Positions 23,808 to 36,000 of a DNA stretch of 64,000 nucleotides are shown here, in pieces (the first letter of the stretch is position 1; the number at the start of each line of letters is the position of its first letter). The position numbers were made by a program, and so were the translations under genes. The DNA is from Spongospora subterranea f. sp. subterranea (lineage: Eukaryota; Endomyxa: Phytomyxea; Phytomyxea; Plasmodiophorida): the NCBI GenBank assembly GCA_049724395.1, contig JAUGWO010000067.1:1-64000 (forward strand). The letters run 5' to 3'. The notes beneath the pieces were generated by a model. The model saw nothing but the letters and a program-made list of their open reading frames with translations. It was not told the origin of the DNA and did no database searches.

Positions 23808-24524
23808 TTATACTATCGGATCTGGAATTTCAGGTGTGATGGGTTTCAATTCTTGGTGTGGTAATGTTTCGATGATTGTAGTTGTGGCCGTCTTAGAATT
23901 TTTTACATTGGAGCGGATCGATAAGAATGCCGTCCATGGGAGGTTAACCTGAGCGGCGTCAGTATAAATCACAAACACGAAGAGGTTGGTGTCCACCTAC
24001 CAAATTAATGAACACGATTCTGTACGACGAGGGTACTAACACCATGTTGATCACCTGAACAAGCGGCCAAACGGCCCAGTTTACTTTCAGCGTCGTCCAC
24101 AAATCGCTTTTTATGGCTGTCACCGCCTGTGTGACACCTCCGCCTTGGCAGATAGTTGTCCACAAATACATAAAGCATAGGATCACCGGCGACCAAAGTG
24201 ATTGGTCAAGTACAACTTTGGCAAATACGGGCCAGTACGTCTCACCTGGAAATAGTTTCTCTAATGCAGGATACCTAATAGCAACAACCTCTGTTAACTG
24301 GTGAAATGTCCTTCAGCCATCAACTACCAGAGATACGCTAACGGGGAAAAAACCAGAACCGCGAAACCTGTATGCCTTGCAAGTCGTAGAGGTTGGAATT
24401 GCTGCTTTGGGCGAATGATAACCTGAGCCAACACATCGCCTAAAGCCCAAAGTACTCCTGAACTGACCACCGTTGTCAGTAAGTAATTATCCGATTGCCA
24501 TTGCTGAAACTTTTCCATGGTCAT
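23808..24524 (-). CDS. Mpv17/PMP22 family membrane protein
   Basis: Four-helix organelle membrane protein of the Mpv17/PXMP2 family (mitochondrial inner membrane or peroxisome), implicated in channel activity and mtDNA maintenance. The N-terminal helix carries the signature SSGVLWALGDVLAQ. After FSPLAYLW an intron leads to RYPALEKLF. A further junction leads to VVLDQSLWSPVILCFMYLW, then LWTTLKVNWAVWPLVQVINM and RIVFINL. The last intron (GTAGGT...CTCAG) joins FINL to VNLPWTAFLS, the family's closing WNxxLS-like motif. A threonine-rich tail of about 35 residues follows. The start could be the ATG at 24518 or further upstream. Confidence 0.88.
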
Positions 24525-24912
24525 CACGCTACAGCACCGCTTGATATCTGAACAGATTCGTGTAAAGGGTTCCCTGTCCTTGATATGTGACCCGTTGAGT
24601 ATCCACACGGTCTAAGTTGTGTGTCGGTGTCAATGCGTCAGTACATTTTCCTTTAAATCATCTGCGATTCATATATTAATCTTCAGTTCGAAAGCTTCAG
24701 CAAACGTACAACTTTTAACACCGAAATGGTAACCATATTTGAGATCGACGAATGCCTCATGGTTACAGCTCTCATTGGAAGATGTTTTTGAGGACTGATG
24801 TTCTTGACACGAAACGTCCTGACATCTATCAGAATATTAATCATAATCACCACCCCTACCGTGTGAAGTTAGTGGCTGGCTGCATTAATCGTCAAATACA
24901 TATACAAATTAT

Positions 24913-26372
24913 TTATAGAAACGGAGAATACTTTGACGACCAGGTACCGAATTTACAAGCGAATAAAAAGTTTTCTCTGCTTTGAACTGCGCTACAAACA
25001 CGTCTTCCACACTGAACTGCTTCGGTTCTAGAAAGCAATGGAGACAGTATCGCCATCAATTGAATCGCAGCTGACCGGATTCCAAGTAGAGTATGCGAAG
25101 TACGAACTTCAAGAAAAATCTTTGGTGCGCATGGCATGCCTTTCATTGTACAAAAGACATGGCGATGCAAACGACACCAGTCTAAGGGGTCCTTAGAATT
25201 GTCCCGAAACGGTGGTCGGATACTTGTCGCCACCATCTGGCTACACTTCCTGCTGATAGCAATAACGTGCCGAACATTGGCATCTGAAATTCCCAGAAAC
25301 CCCCAAAGAAGGAGCAACAGGGGCACACTGTATCGCCGTTAGTAATCCAGCGGCGATCATCGACTGAGTAAACTGCTCTTTGTACCGCTGTAAATTCAGA
25401 ATATCATTAGGATCTGCCGTGATCTGAATTAGAAAAATTCCATCAGCGATGGCCGCAAGGTGCGCGTACACGAACGCATTACGATTAAACTCGGGAAGAC
25501 AAACCGGTGAGAACATATCAGACATGGACAGAACCGACATATGGTTAGCGAAGGTAATCAACAGTTGACAGTCCGAAAGTGTTAATGCATGTCCAGCACG
25601 ATGAGCTATTTGAACTAGGAATCTTCCTCTCAATAACAATAAAAATAGCACGTGAGACGACTGAACTCGATGGCGAATCATCAAATTAGATATTTTCTGA
25701 CGGATTTTGCTTGCCAAAACGAGAGACGGAATAGCCTCGAACTCAAACGAAAGATCTGTTGTCGTTCTACATATCTGGTTACGAATCATTGTGTCCACAC
25801 CTCCCATCAGGTTACGAAGATCATATTGCGGATGTGACTCTAGCATTTTGTGGACAGACCCAGACAAAAGTAGCAACATTTGATTGTGTACGTTGTTAGC
25901 TAGTACTTTGAGGGTGGATGCTTCAAAACGTTGGCTAACGACAACAACATATAAAGGACCATATTCGCCGAACACCATTGTTGTTTTCGGTGCAGACGGC
26001 GACGAGTAGGAAGACACCGATAGTAATTGATCGTCAAGAGCATGGATATTCTCGACAATGGCAGTAATTAATGCCATAAGCGACTCGTGACCATCGTTCA
26101 AATCAAACAGCGAAAATACGGGTCGAGCTGACCATGTGACAACAAATACGTGTTGGTCCTAAATCAAACAATTGTGAGTGGGTATTTGAAAAAATGAAGC
26201 ATATACGTCAGAGCATAATGACTACCTGTATATAAAACTGCTCCCTTTCCATGACGGTGTTCGCACCACTATCAGCACCGCTAAAGTCGGAATCTTGCCT
26301 AACCGCCGATACCGGCTGTGATTGGTTCTCTAGCGAATAAGGTAAACCGTCATCTTCCGGTTCAGGATCCAT
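24913..26372 (-). CDS. MON1: Vacuolar fusion protein MON1
   Basis: Subunit of the Mon1-Ccz1 guanine nucleotide exchange factor that activates Rab7/Ypt7 for endosome-lysosome/vacuole fusion and autophagy. From the ATG at 26372 an acidic, disordered leader is joined across an intron of about 67 nt to DQHVFVVTWSARPVFSLFD, the conserved first longin strand. MVFGEYGPLYVVVVSQRFE, VHKMLESHPQYDLRNLMGG and the second longin-like region (SSHVLFLLLLRGRFLVQIAH, ADGIFLIQITADPND) follow. The C-terminal part is in a different frame (GISDANVRHVIAISRK ... LGIRSAAIQLMAILSP), so a junction lies near 25325-25370. I could not place it uniquely; an intron or a one-base sequence error are both possible. Confidence 0.9.
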
Positions 26373-26799
26373 AAGCCGTAAAAAACCTGGCCGACTACAG
26401 TAGGCAAACGATGTGTTCTGGGGTGCGGAACGGGTTGGACCCTGGTCACGGACTGATGGGCAAGACGCACTCCTCAAACCTCACCAATGCAACTCGATTC
26501 CAATAATGATCATGGCTACTGTTTACGAAATGATCCCTTGGAACCTGAGGGTGCGGCATTGCTATGGAAACGGAAATAGGCGGTTACGTTTCTTAAATGC
26601 ATGATCAGGTGCCAACTGTACTGATTCGACAGAGACAAGATTTTTCGTTTCAACTGTTTCAACGTCTACTTGGTAAGTGCAACGTACTACTCCACTACTT
26701 AGTGGTAAGTGCTAAATTACAGTATGTAAAATAGGGAGCCATGGATGATAATATAATCAACATTGCGTCTTAAATCATAGTTTTACTGATTTGTACGTG

Positions 26800-27928
26800 T
26801 CATTTGAACAAAGGAATACAGGTCGGGTCCTTGCAGTGAGAACATGTTCCACCTAGATATTTTGGTATGCTGCTTTCGGGCATAATTTCCAGCAGGCGTG
26901 GTTTCCATTTAGAGCCAAGCACTTCAATTTTTTCTTGCGCTGCCTTGTCAATGCACAGGACCAGAACTTTCCACAGACTTGAGAATATTCGAGGCGCATT
27001 AATGACTATCAGCCTGTATAATGAACCAACTAGAAGTATTCAACAGTTATAGATACCACGACAATTACACACTCGTATTACCATAAACTTTTTGCATCAC
27101 TCCAACAGCAGCTTGAAACATTGAAATAACTTGAGAGTTTGCTGCGTCAAGAACACCGATCCCTTCAAGGTCAAATACAAATACGAAAGAATCGATGTGT
27201 TGCTTGAGAGTTGCTGATGTACGCCGGGCCAGCATCTGTCCGATTTCTTGAATACGGGCATACCTTAGTGCAACATCTTCTGGGTGGACGTTCTTGAAAA
27301 ACTCTTTGCGGTTCGCTTGACCAACTCTATCGAAAAATACCGGATGATGTTTGTGATCAAGACCGTGCCATTGTTGTGTGTGGAAAAATTTGAACTTCTC
27401 TTCACCAACGCTCAGAGGTCCTTTCCATACAATTTCCTCAATTTGCTGGCTATTTCTCCACTGTATAGCATATTCTAGCGCTTTTGCGGTCTGGTCAATG
27501 TTCATGTTGTAGCCTAGTAGAAAACGAAGAAGAATGTCGTCTGACGGAACCTTCGAGGTGCTGGTAAACGCGCTGATTTCCTCGCGGTTTTTCAACGAAT
27601 GTATTGCCTGAACCTGTTCCTCTGTAACTTTCCAGTATCGCAGCGATGAATCGACATTACTATTGACGAATTCCGGGTCTTGATTAATACAACTTGGATC
27701 GACCCACTTTTTTAGTGACATACATTCATCAGGGAGAAGCCCTGTTTGTTCAGCATATGACGACGCGGGTTCAGCACTTTTGGAGCCGAGCTGCTCATCG
27801 GTGAGTTTCTCATCGAAACTCATGACCGATGTACAAATGGCGGCTCGTGCCCCTCCACTATCCCCCACCAAACGGTCCATGGCCGATATCCCAAGCCCTA
27901 TATCCGATTTGCTCCCATTTATCACCAT
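26800..27928 (-). CDS. Sec14-like CRAL-TRIO lipid-transfer protein
   Basis: Predicted phosphoinositide/lipid transfer protein of the Sec14 family. The frame is open well upstream of 27928, but the region before the ATG there (MVINGSKSD) looks non-coding. A leader of about 120 residues is followed by the CRAL-TRIO N-terminal helices (DDILLRFLLGYNMNIDQTAK) and the lipid-binding domain (HHPVFFDRVGQAN, FVFVFDLEGIGVLDA, MQKVYG). An intron (GTAATA...ATACAG, about 27030-27085) joins KVYG to RLIVINAPRIFSSLWK and a closing IPKYLGGTC, both hallmarks of the domain. The end is CKDPTCIPLFK. Subcellular site and ligand cannot be told. Confidence 0.88.
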
Positions 27929-29353
27929 TGCATTGTTATCAAGTATCTTTGGCGAGGCACGTAACGGGTGACACGTCAGCTGGGGCCTCAAAGGCTGGAA
28001 TGTATCCCACCCCGCGCACTGACAACGGCGCACGTATATATATATATGACGAATAGCTTCTGTTTTCTCTGCTCGTGCAGCACGACCTAGAAGTTGACAT
28101 ATACATGGCGCTGCCGTTCGACTTTCTTCCGATTTTTTATGGAACTCAAGGGAAATCGTTACAATATATCGAGAAACCCTATGAAAACCGGTTCCATCAA
28201 TACAGGATCGAAGCGATATCGTCAGGTCTCTGGAGCTTTGAACGTGATATCTCGCATGCACCAGCCCCCGGAAAATGTTTGACAGGTTGTTGTATTGGAC
28301 CAGGGTTTTTGACACAATACATTTTACAAAGGCTCATGACAAGGCGAAAAGCAATGTGAAATGCTTTTTGAAAAGATTTGTGTGTTTTTGGCCGCAATGT
28401 CGCAATATGTGTTTATCTCGTCTTTGCGTATGCCAAATCAGCATTGCCAATAAACAAATTGTGGGATGACCGGGGTAGAGTACATGGTAGGTTTGCGGCA
28501 CATCGTCGCTGGCATTATTGAGAAGGGCAAAATGAAGAAAATGTGGGATAGTACTGAGAAAGCTACCGGTCGATCACCGCAGAGGCATGGCCCAGCAGCA
28601 AGGCTTGTCAGAACTTAGAAGGGAACCAGGTAAAATCTCGGCCTAGAAGGGGGCTGCAAGGCGTTGATGTAAAGGGTGCTAGCGATGCTGGAAGAACACG
28701 AACACGACCCCCATCTGCGGCCGGCGATATTTTGGGGTGTGAGAAAACTTGCCGACGTCGGTATATACAAAAAATAGAACGTTTATTGTGATCACCGACC
28801 GATGTATAAATATATTTAAGCTTTCAAAGTCTTTTCAAAAGCTTAGTCTTTCAAACCTTGACTGGTGTATTAAAAGACCCAGAGCACTATTCGAGAGCCG
28901 TCGTTAAGAAAATCTTGTATTTCGTTCCAATGTGAATACCTGAGATAATTCATGAACCCCAACCCTCATCTTACACTTCTCGGCCATCTGCATTCAGAAC
29001 TCATTTTTGTCTACTCTACTGTTCTGTCTTCAATCTTCATCAGAACAGTGTTTCCGCAGCCACCAACTGTCTGATCACGGTGCTATGATCGTGTCGCTGG
29101 GTGATGTGATCTAGTGATGTATCTGGAAACATGAAACCCGTCGCAAAAAACATTTTAGTTCCAAGTTCGAGTCTATTGTTACGGTCTTGGCGACATCCCG
29201 TCCTTTGCTGAGGTGGTCGCGTCCACGACGGTAGGTTTTATTTTGGTAACGCTAAAGCTTAAAGTTCAGTAAGTGTACAACGCGCTGCTGTGATTTTGGC
29301 CATTTCAAGTTTAAGTGTCAAATAACATTGTACAGCTGTAGCCCAGATCTCGA
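27929..29353. other. Divergent intergenic region
   Basis: Space between the divergent Sec14-like (-) and SPEC3/Stum-like (+) genes. It contains a short (ta)n run near 28035 and no ORF with a recognisable domain. It presumably holds both promoters. Confidence 0.35.
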
Positions 29354-29709
29354 ATGTCGTCTCTGTTAGATAAGATCCTTAGCAACATCAAAAACCTCAA
29401 AGTACTTCCGTTTCCGATCTTGAATTGATTTTTTCCTGATAGCAGGTTCATAAACAGGTACCCGTAGTTAGTAACCGTTTGGGCGCTGTCGTATTAGGGA
29501 TATGTAACTTTTTCCTTTTCGGCGTCGGCACCATGGTTGCAGCCATATTGACCAGATCATTAGCCGACTTCATCATCGGCGCCCTTCAGACGTTCTTACC
29601 TATTATTGGGTATTCCGAAATTATTTCTGTTCATGTGTCCGCAATGATATTCCATTTCAGATGGATCTGGAGCGTCGTTTGGGGGATCCTCATGATCTTC
29701 GAGAAATGA
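29354..29709 (+). CDS. Small two-to-three-pass membrane protein resembling SPEC3/Stum
   Basis: A three-exon gene reconstructed from splice signals: 29354-29401, 29446-29609 and 29661-29709 (introns 44 and 51 nt), 87 codons in total, with an exact frame across both joints. The protein starts MSSLLDKILSNIKNLK. A long hydrophobic segment then contains LGICNFFLFGVGTMVAAIL and a second contains IIGALQTFLPIIG. It closes with WIWSVVWGILMIF. The GxGT turn after the first helix and the closing GWIWSxxWG match what I recall of the SPEC3/Stum family, whose fly member mediates mechanosensory transduction. It is shorter than animal members and lacks their cysteines. The family call is tentative; the gene model is firmer. 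Confidence 0.55.
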
Positions 29710-30063
29710 ACGATTGAGATTAAAAAAATCCAAGAGTGCAGCACACTTTTATAAACGATGCGACATTTTCTATTCTGTCTCACATCAGAGATTACAGGAT
29801 TGTTGATAATTCCAAGTAAAACGCTGACTATGGCGGAATCGTATCGTTTTTTTTTAATAAGCACATTTACATTGAACAACAACTTTCAGAATGAGATTTT
29901 CCACTGCAGATGTATACGTCACAACCTTCATACATTCGATTGAAGTCATGAACAGGTCGTCTCTATCTAGCAATTTGACTTGACGTGAGATCGGTACGAT
30001 TATATTGTCAGAAGTCGATATCGTACCTGTACCCCTTAATTTGGCACCGGTTATCGGTTGGTG

Positions 30064-33000
30064 ATGTCAAATCGGGATGACGGCGATCCGGCTGTGAATG
30101 AAACTCTACCAGCTCTGGAGGAAAATGACTCTGATTCGTTTGTAGATGAGCAGGTGCAACTTTTGGACGTCAATGATGCCAAGTGGTCACTGATTCATCA
30201 TCCAGGTAGCTTATGATTCCAAACCGGCGTTACCGTTGAAGAATAGCAACGAGCAGCAGCTCAGTGACGAAGATGAAAAAGCACAGAATAGACGTAAACC
30301 TATGAGAGTCGTTGATGTAAACGCAGGTATACTGAGATTAGTCGTTTGGCTACTTCCTTTAATACTGAGTGCCGATCACACATTGAATGTAAACCTGTAG
30401 ACGAGAATAATGGAAAGGTCTCATCTGCTGCCTCAACTCCAGTGGAAGAAATGGTTGCGTTTGCCGGCAAAGATCGAGACACTAACGAACGGCGTCAAGC
30501 CGCATTCAGTTTCGCTCATTTCTCGACCGAAGAAGAAACGCAGTTCGCCATCGTCAAAATGAAACGGAACTACGGTTCGCTCCGGACCCAGCACCGTAAA
30601 CTAGTGCAGCTGATGTTTTGGTTACGACAGGGATACATGCAGTGTTAGGGCTGCTGAACTCTGGGGATCACATCTGTCAGCGGTATGCGGCTCTGTGCTT
30701 CGGAAACGTGGCAGCTCATCCCGAGCTGCGCAAAGACCTGGTCGCCAATGGGATATTGGAGCACATGATCCCAATCGCGATCAACGGCGACATCGACCTT
30801 GACACGCAACGGTAGGGGTCCGCTGCTGGCTAAGTCGGAATCCATCATGTATTGGGAACAGGTATGCGATCATGGCTGTGGCCAACCTTGCTGCTGACGT
30901 GGATACCCATAAATTACTGATGAAAAACATGCCAGCGATTTTGGATTTGGTCGATTCCCCAGACCGGGACCTGCATGAATGTGCGGTTCTAACCGTCCAG
31001 AATGTAAGCACACACACACACACACACGTGATGGAGCTCATGAATAGGTTATCTTACTTTGTGTTTTTTGCAAGGTTTCCTCAAACAAGAAGTTGACAAA
31101 GAAGCTGAAAGTGATCATTGGCCCGTTGGTGAACATGATCGCTAATCCGTTGATGGATGTCGAATCGATTACACATGCGGTTTCTGCATTGCGCGGATTA
31201 ACTTCTGATGATAATTTGAAGCTAGAGCTTTTGAGACTGAATGCATTAAAGGTTTGCCGATTACCAGCTCTCTGTCTCCACATAACGCAATCCACTGTTA
31301 GGAATTGGTAAATTTGGTAGATACTATCGATAAAAATGAGCTCCTGATCGAGATCGCTGCCACGATTGCTGGATTGGCAAACCTGATCGAAGCACACGTT
31401 GAACTGCTTCAGCCATCGGCAATCAATGCCATAATGGTATTGGCGTTAATGGACCTTAACCCTCAGGTACGAGCCATTACCATCGCTGCGACGTTGGAGT
31501 TTCCCGAATAAAATGAATCAATTTTAGGTTCAAGTTCACGCTGCGAACACGTTGGCCTCTTTGGCGTCCAATCCGGATTCTCATCCCAACATAGTCTATG
31601 CGAATGGTTGGCAGTGTAGCAACTTCTTGCCTGACTTAATTGTTGCATTGATTAGGTATTGATAATTTGGTACATCTAGCAATGTCTCGTGATGCCAATG
31701 TACGCCAAGGAGCTACACGAGCCTTGGCGAACCTATCATCGAATAGAGCGTATCAGGGAGATTTGATTCACGCCGGTCAGAACGCTAGATGAATTTTTGG
31801 CCTAAACCTGATTGTGACCCTATATTAGGCTGTCTTGACGTCATCACAGCTGCATTAAAAGATAATGACGAAGCATCGTTATTCTTTAGTTGCATAATGT
31901 GTGCAATCATATCCGAAAATAACGACTATCACAAGTTCATATGCGTTAAGGCTATTCTTCAGCCATTATCCCTTCTCGTAGATCTTGCGTCACGGTTCGT
32001 ATCTCATCTGTTTGCCGACTTCCTGCGTTAGGTGACATCCCTTGAACAAGACAACGAGCTCACACGATATGCACTATTGTCACTATCCAATTTAGCTGCT
32101 AATATCAATTCTCATGGGTTAATCATGGACGAGCTGCAAATGCAGCTAACCGTGTTCTTCGAATTAGCCAGCTCGAAAGACTCTGAAGTGCAACGATATT
32201 TTGCCATGTTGCTATCAAACCTGGCAACAAATGAGACATTGCACGAGTTTCTCAGCTCCAGAGCATGCTTTCAGGTATTGGACATATAACATTAGTTGCA
32301 GTCTCAAGTCCTAAAACTTGCAATTAGGCTGTGGAAAACATTTTGAACACTGATTCAATGAGTACTGCAAAATCGGCATTATCGTTCATTGTGACAATGT
32401 TGCGAGATAATGCCACCCGACAATGCTTCGCTGGCGTGTCTGTGAAAAGGATACTAGATATTGCACAAAAATGGTCGGATCAGCCTTATCAACTCTCGGT
32501 AATTGAAGTCCTGAGTAATATAACAAAGGCTCCAAAAGTATCACCCAGCAGTTTGACCAAATACTCCAATTGATTGTATAATGTTATAGGTTCGGACAGC
32601 ACATAAATGGTACAGGAACTTGGGGTTAATCGAGCACTTTTTAGGGCAGGTAGATGTCGTTATATGAGAAAAAACCCCTATGAATTCGTCCTTAGGAGTC
32701 AATCGACGTACAGCAGGAAGCACTGCGATTTTTCCTAAATATATGTGATATGGAAGAGGTGCAACGAACGATGATTGGTATGAAATTGCTTGAATACACA
32801 ACGAAAGCTGTCCGGAAAGGTATTCTGCAACATCATTACTTACCAGTACCATTGGTTGATGTCAGTTCAGGAACAATGGCTCAACAGTCTCTTGGAATCC
32901 ATATCCTCTGCCGGTTATGTGCTGGAATACCAGAAATATTAGAAGAGTTAAAACGCAATCGGATCATTCAGGTTATCGCTCCTTTTGTCCGCTCTCCTCA

Positions 33001-36000
33001 CACAGCATTCAGGAAGTACGCCTTCAACGGTTTAGGTATATAGCAGTTAGGGTTGTACCATTACTGCATCATGATCCGGTTCAATGAGTATTCTCTTCCA
33101 GGGTCATTTGCTAGCCATGAGCATACGCCTGTTGATCTAATGGACGTGAACGTGGTGAAATCGTTCCTGTCATTATGCGAAAGTTCCCAAGGCGATATCG
33201 GTTGGGTCCATTTTGATGGGCGCTCAGGGTTTTAACTGTTTTGAGTTCAGAGGAACGGAGATGCTGTATGTACGTCTTGGCTAACATCAGCTTTCACCTA
33301 ATAAACCAAGAACATCTGAGCGACGCTGGTCCGTTTATATTCCGAAGTCTTCCGGCTTTTGTTGAATTGGGAGATATCGAGATACTACAGGTAGCATATG
33401 ATAAATCACCGCATTGATTTTTGTTAAAACCTCATAGTATACGTCATTGTTTATGATTAACGTTGTTTCGACCATGTATAATCATTCGATGTTCGCTGTA
33501 CAATCTGTTATGGAAGCCTTCATTGCTGTGGCCAGGTTCGTCGACAACATTCCTAATTGTCAGTGCTTCGTTAAATGAATTCTTCAGGTGTTCAGATCCG
33601 TTAACAAAGGTGCAAGCATTGAGGTTGTTTGTTCTTTAAGCCATGTCAATTCGTCCTCTAAATAATATTCACATCAAACAGCGCACTATGCACTCTGGCC
33701 TTACACGAGAAGAATATTCGGTTTATGCAACTGGCAGGAATAACACCATTCCTACTTCAGGAGGGAGGCGAATGGAGTAAGCGGGACGTTGCTGTGGTAC
33801 GACAAGTGTAAATATCGGCATTACTTTCTGATCTCCAACCTAATGGTTTCGTGGATAGAGCCTTATTGATTACACAATTAACTACGTACGATATATGTGT
33901 GAAAGACATTGGGGAAGAGAGGGGAGTACCTATATTGGTGAACATGTTAGATCACGCAGACGTTCAGGTAAAACGAACCTTCTTCTTCCCGGCCTCAGGT
34001 CCAACATGTTTTACTAGGTTCGACGGCTAGTCACCAGAACATTCGCCAACTTTTCGTATTTTCCTCAATTCCGACAGTTTATCGTTCAGGATGGTGTATT
34101 TCCTCTTCTAAAATGCCTGAACGATGTAGACCGGGAAATACGTCATGCTGGTAATCGTTCACTCAACTAACCGGACACGTGAAGTGATCTCAAGTTCATT
34201 CTGTGTAAAGCATCCTGGGCTATAGGGCACATTTTGTCTTTAAAAGAAGTTCAATTGAAGATTGCTCGAGCCAGTGAGGACGACATATACGCTCAGTTAG
34301 TCGAATCAGCAGACGTTGATGTTCAAATGGCTTGTGTATGGGCTTTATCGAACTTTCATCACGAGGTTCTGCAATTTCGCGATGTCAACTCAAAGTCTGA
34401 TTGAGAAAGTCATGTATAGGCCAGTCCACTCGGACCGAATAATAGAGACATTCATTGTCTGGATAATCCGTCGGATGATCTTTTGCTGAAGCTTGCAAAG
34501 ACGGCCTTATCCAAACGAGTCGATTCTCGTATATCTAAATATGCCATTATTGCAATATGTAATTACACATCGGTACCAAACTGAAGGTCTAGACCATCTA
34601 TATTGTGTGTCAACAGTGTCCATAGGTCCCAAGATATCATTTCTATATTCTAAGGAATTGTGGTGAAGTCGTTAAAAGGGTCTTCGAATTAGCAATGAGA
34701 AACGACCCAGAGATTCGATACTGTCTTGCATTGATGTTGGCGAATTTGGCGGGGAACATAGACAACCACGAATTCATAGCAACTCATGTTGAGATGGGGC
34801 GACTGTCAATATTAGTTGGGTAATAGTCGCATTTTCGCAATAGATTGCAACACAGTTTTGCTCGATAGGAATCAAATATATGACGTTATCGTTCTAGATG
34901 TGATGATGAGGAGACGCAAGGTCATGCAATTGCAACTGTATCAGGATTAGCAATAACTGAGCGTAACGCCAAACGTATTGTGGAAAGTGGCCTGTTAATT
35001 CCCCAGATGTCTCGGGAATGCAGCTCGCCGCATGCATCAGTACAGGTATTTTGCGATAATGAATACCGGCATAATTCTCATATCTGTTTCAGAGATCTGT
35101 TGCGGCAGCGTTCCTGAACCTATCCCAACATGGCAGTATACTGGAGACGTTAATCGAACAAGATCTCATATCTGGGCTCTTATCGTTGCTGAACAGCTCA
35201 CAAGGTAGTCGGCGTTGAAACCAAACCACGATCGCCTCAACGCTAAGCTTGGTTTATCAATTTCAGAAATTACTCAGTTACCTGCCGCAAGGACGATGAA
35301 TGTGGCAATAAGTTCCCAGATAGGGGTCAATTCGCTGCTTGGTCAGGACCTGACCAAAATATCGAAAACGTTATGGAGTGCCGTCGCCAATGGGTCTGCT
35401 AAAGTAACGTTCCCGAATGGCTTGAATTAGAGGTGTATTCTTAATTATGATGTCCGCGTTTGTAAAGGTGTCAGCGCAAATCATAAGAGTATTGGCATTG
35501 CTATCTACTATGGAAGGAGCGGAGTCGATTCTCATCAATGAGCAAGGCATAAATGGTCTGCTGTCGTGCGCTAAACTACGTGCTGAAGGCGCTAGGTATA
35601 AAAGACATTATACCGCTTTATCGTGACTAACAAAATACACAACAGCGATGAAAGTAACTGTGAATTTCATAGCGCGATCATGATCCGTAAGCTTTGTTCA
35701 ATGAAGGAGGTGATACCGATGATGGTGAGGTTAGGAGTGGTATCTGGTAACTTGTCATGTCCCGCAAATGTTCGCACGTTCGTCCAACTGATGGTTTCCC
35801 ATTGCCAGCTTTATTAGCGTTAGGCGAGTCGAAAACGGGCAGCGTCGGAGTACACGAATTAGCCATGACCTCATTAGAAGACGTACTGGACCATCGTGAT
35901 GGCAGGTCTGCCGCGTTAGCCAACAGTCAACTCATTGATACCCTCATGAAACTATTGGTATCCGATAAAGTAAGATCTGCACATAGCTGATACTATGTTT

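Noticed and set aside
31008-31030. (ca)n run that looked like a regulatory repeat
   Set aside because: A short microsatellite inside an intron of the armadillo gene, with no further structure.
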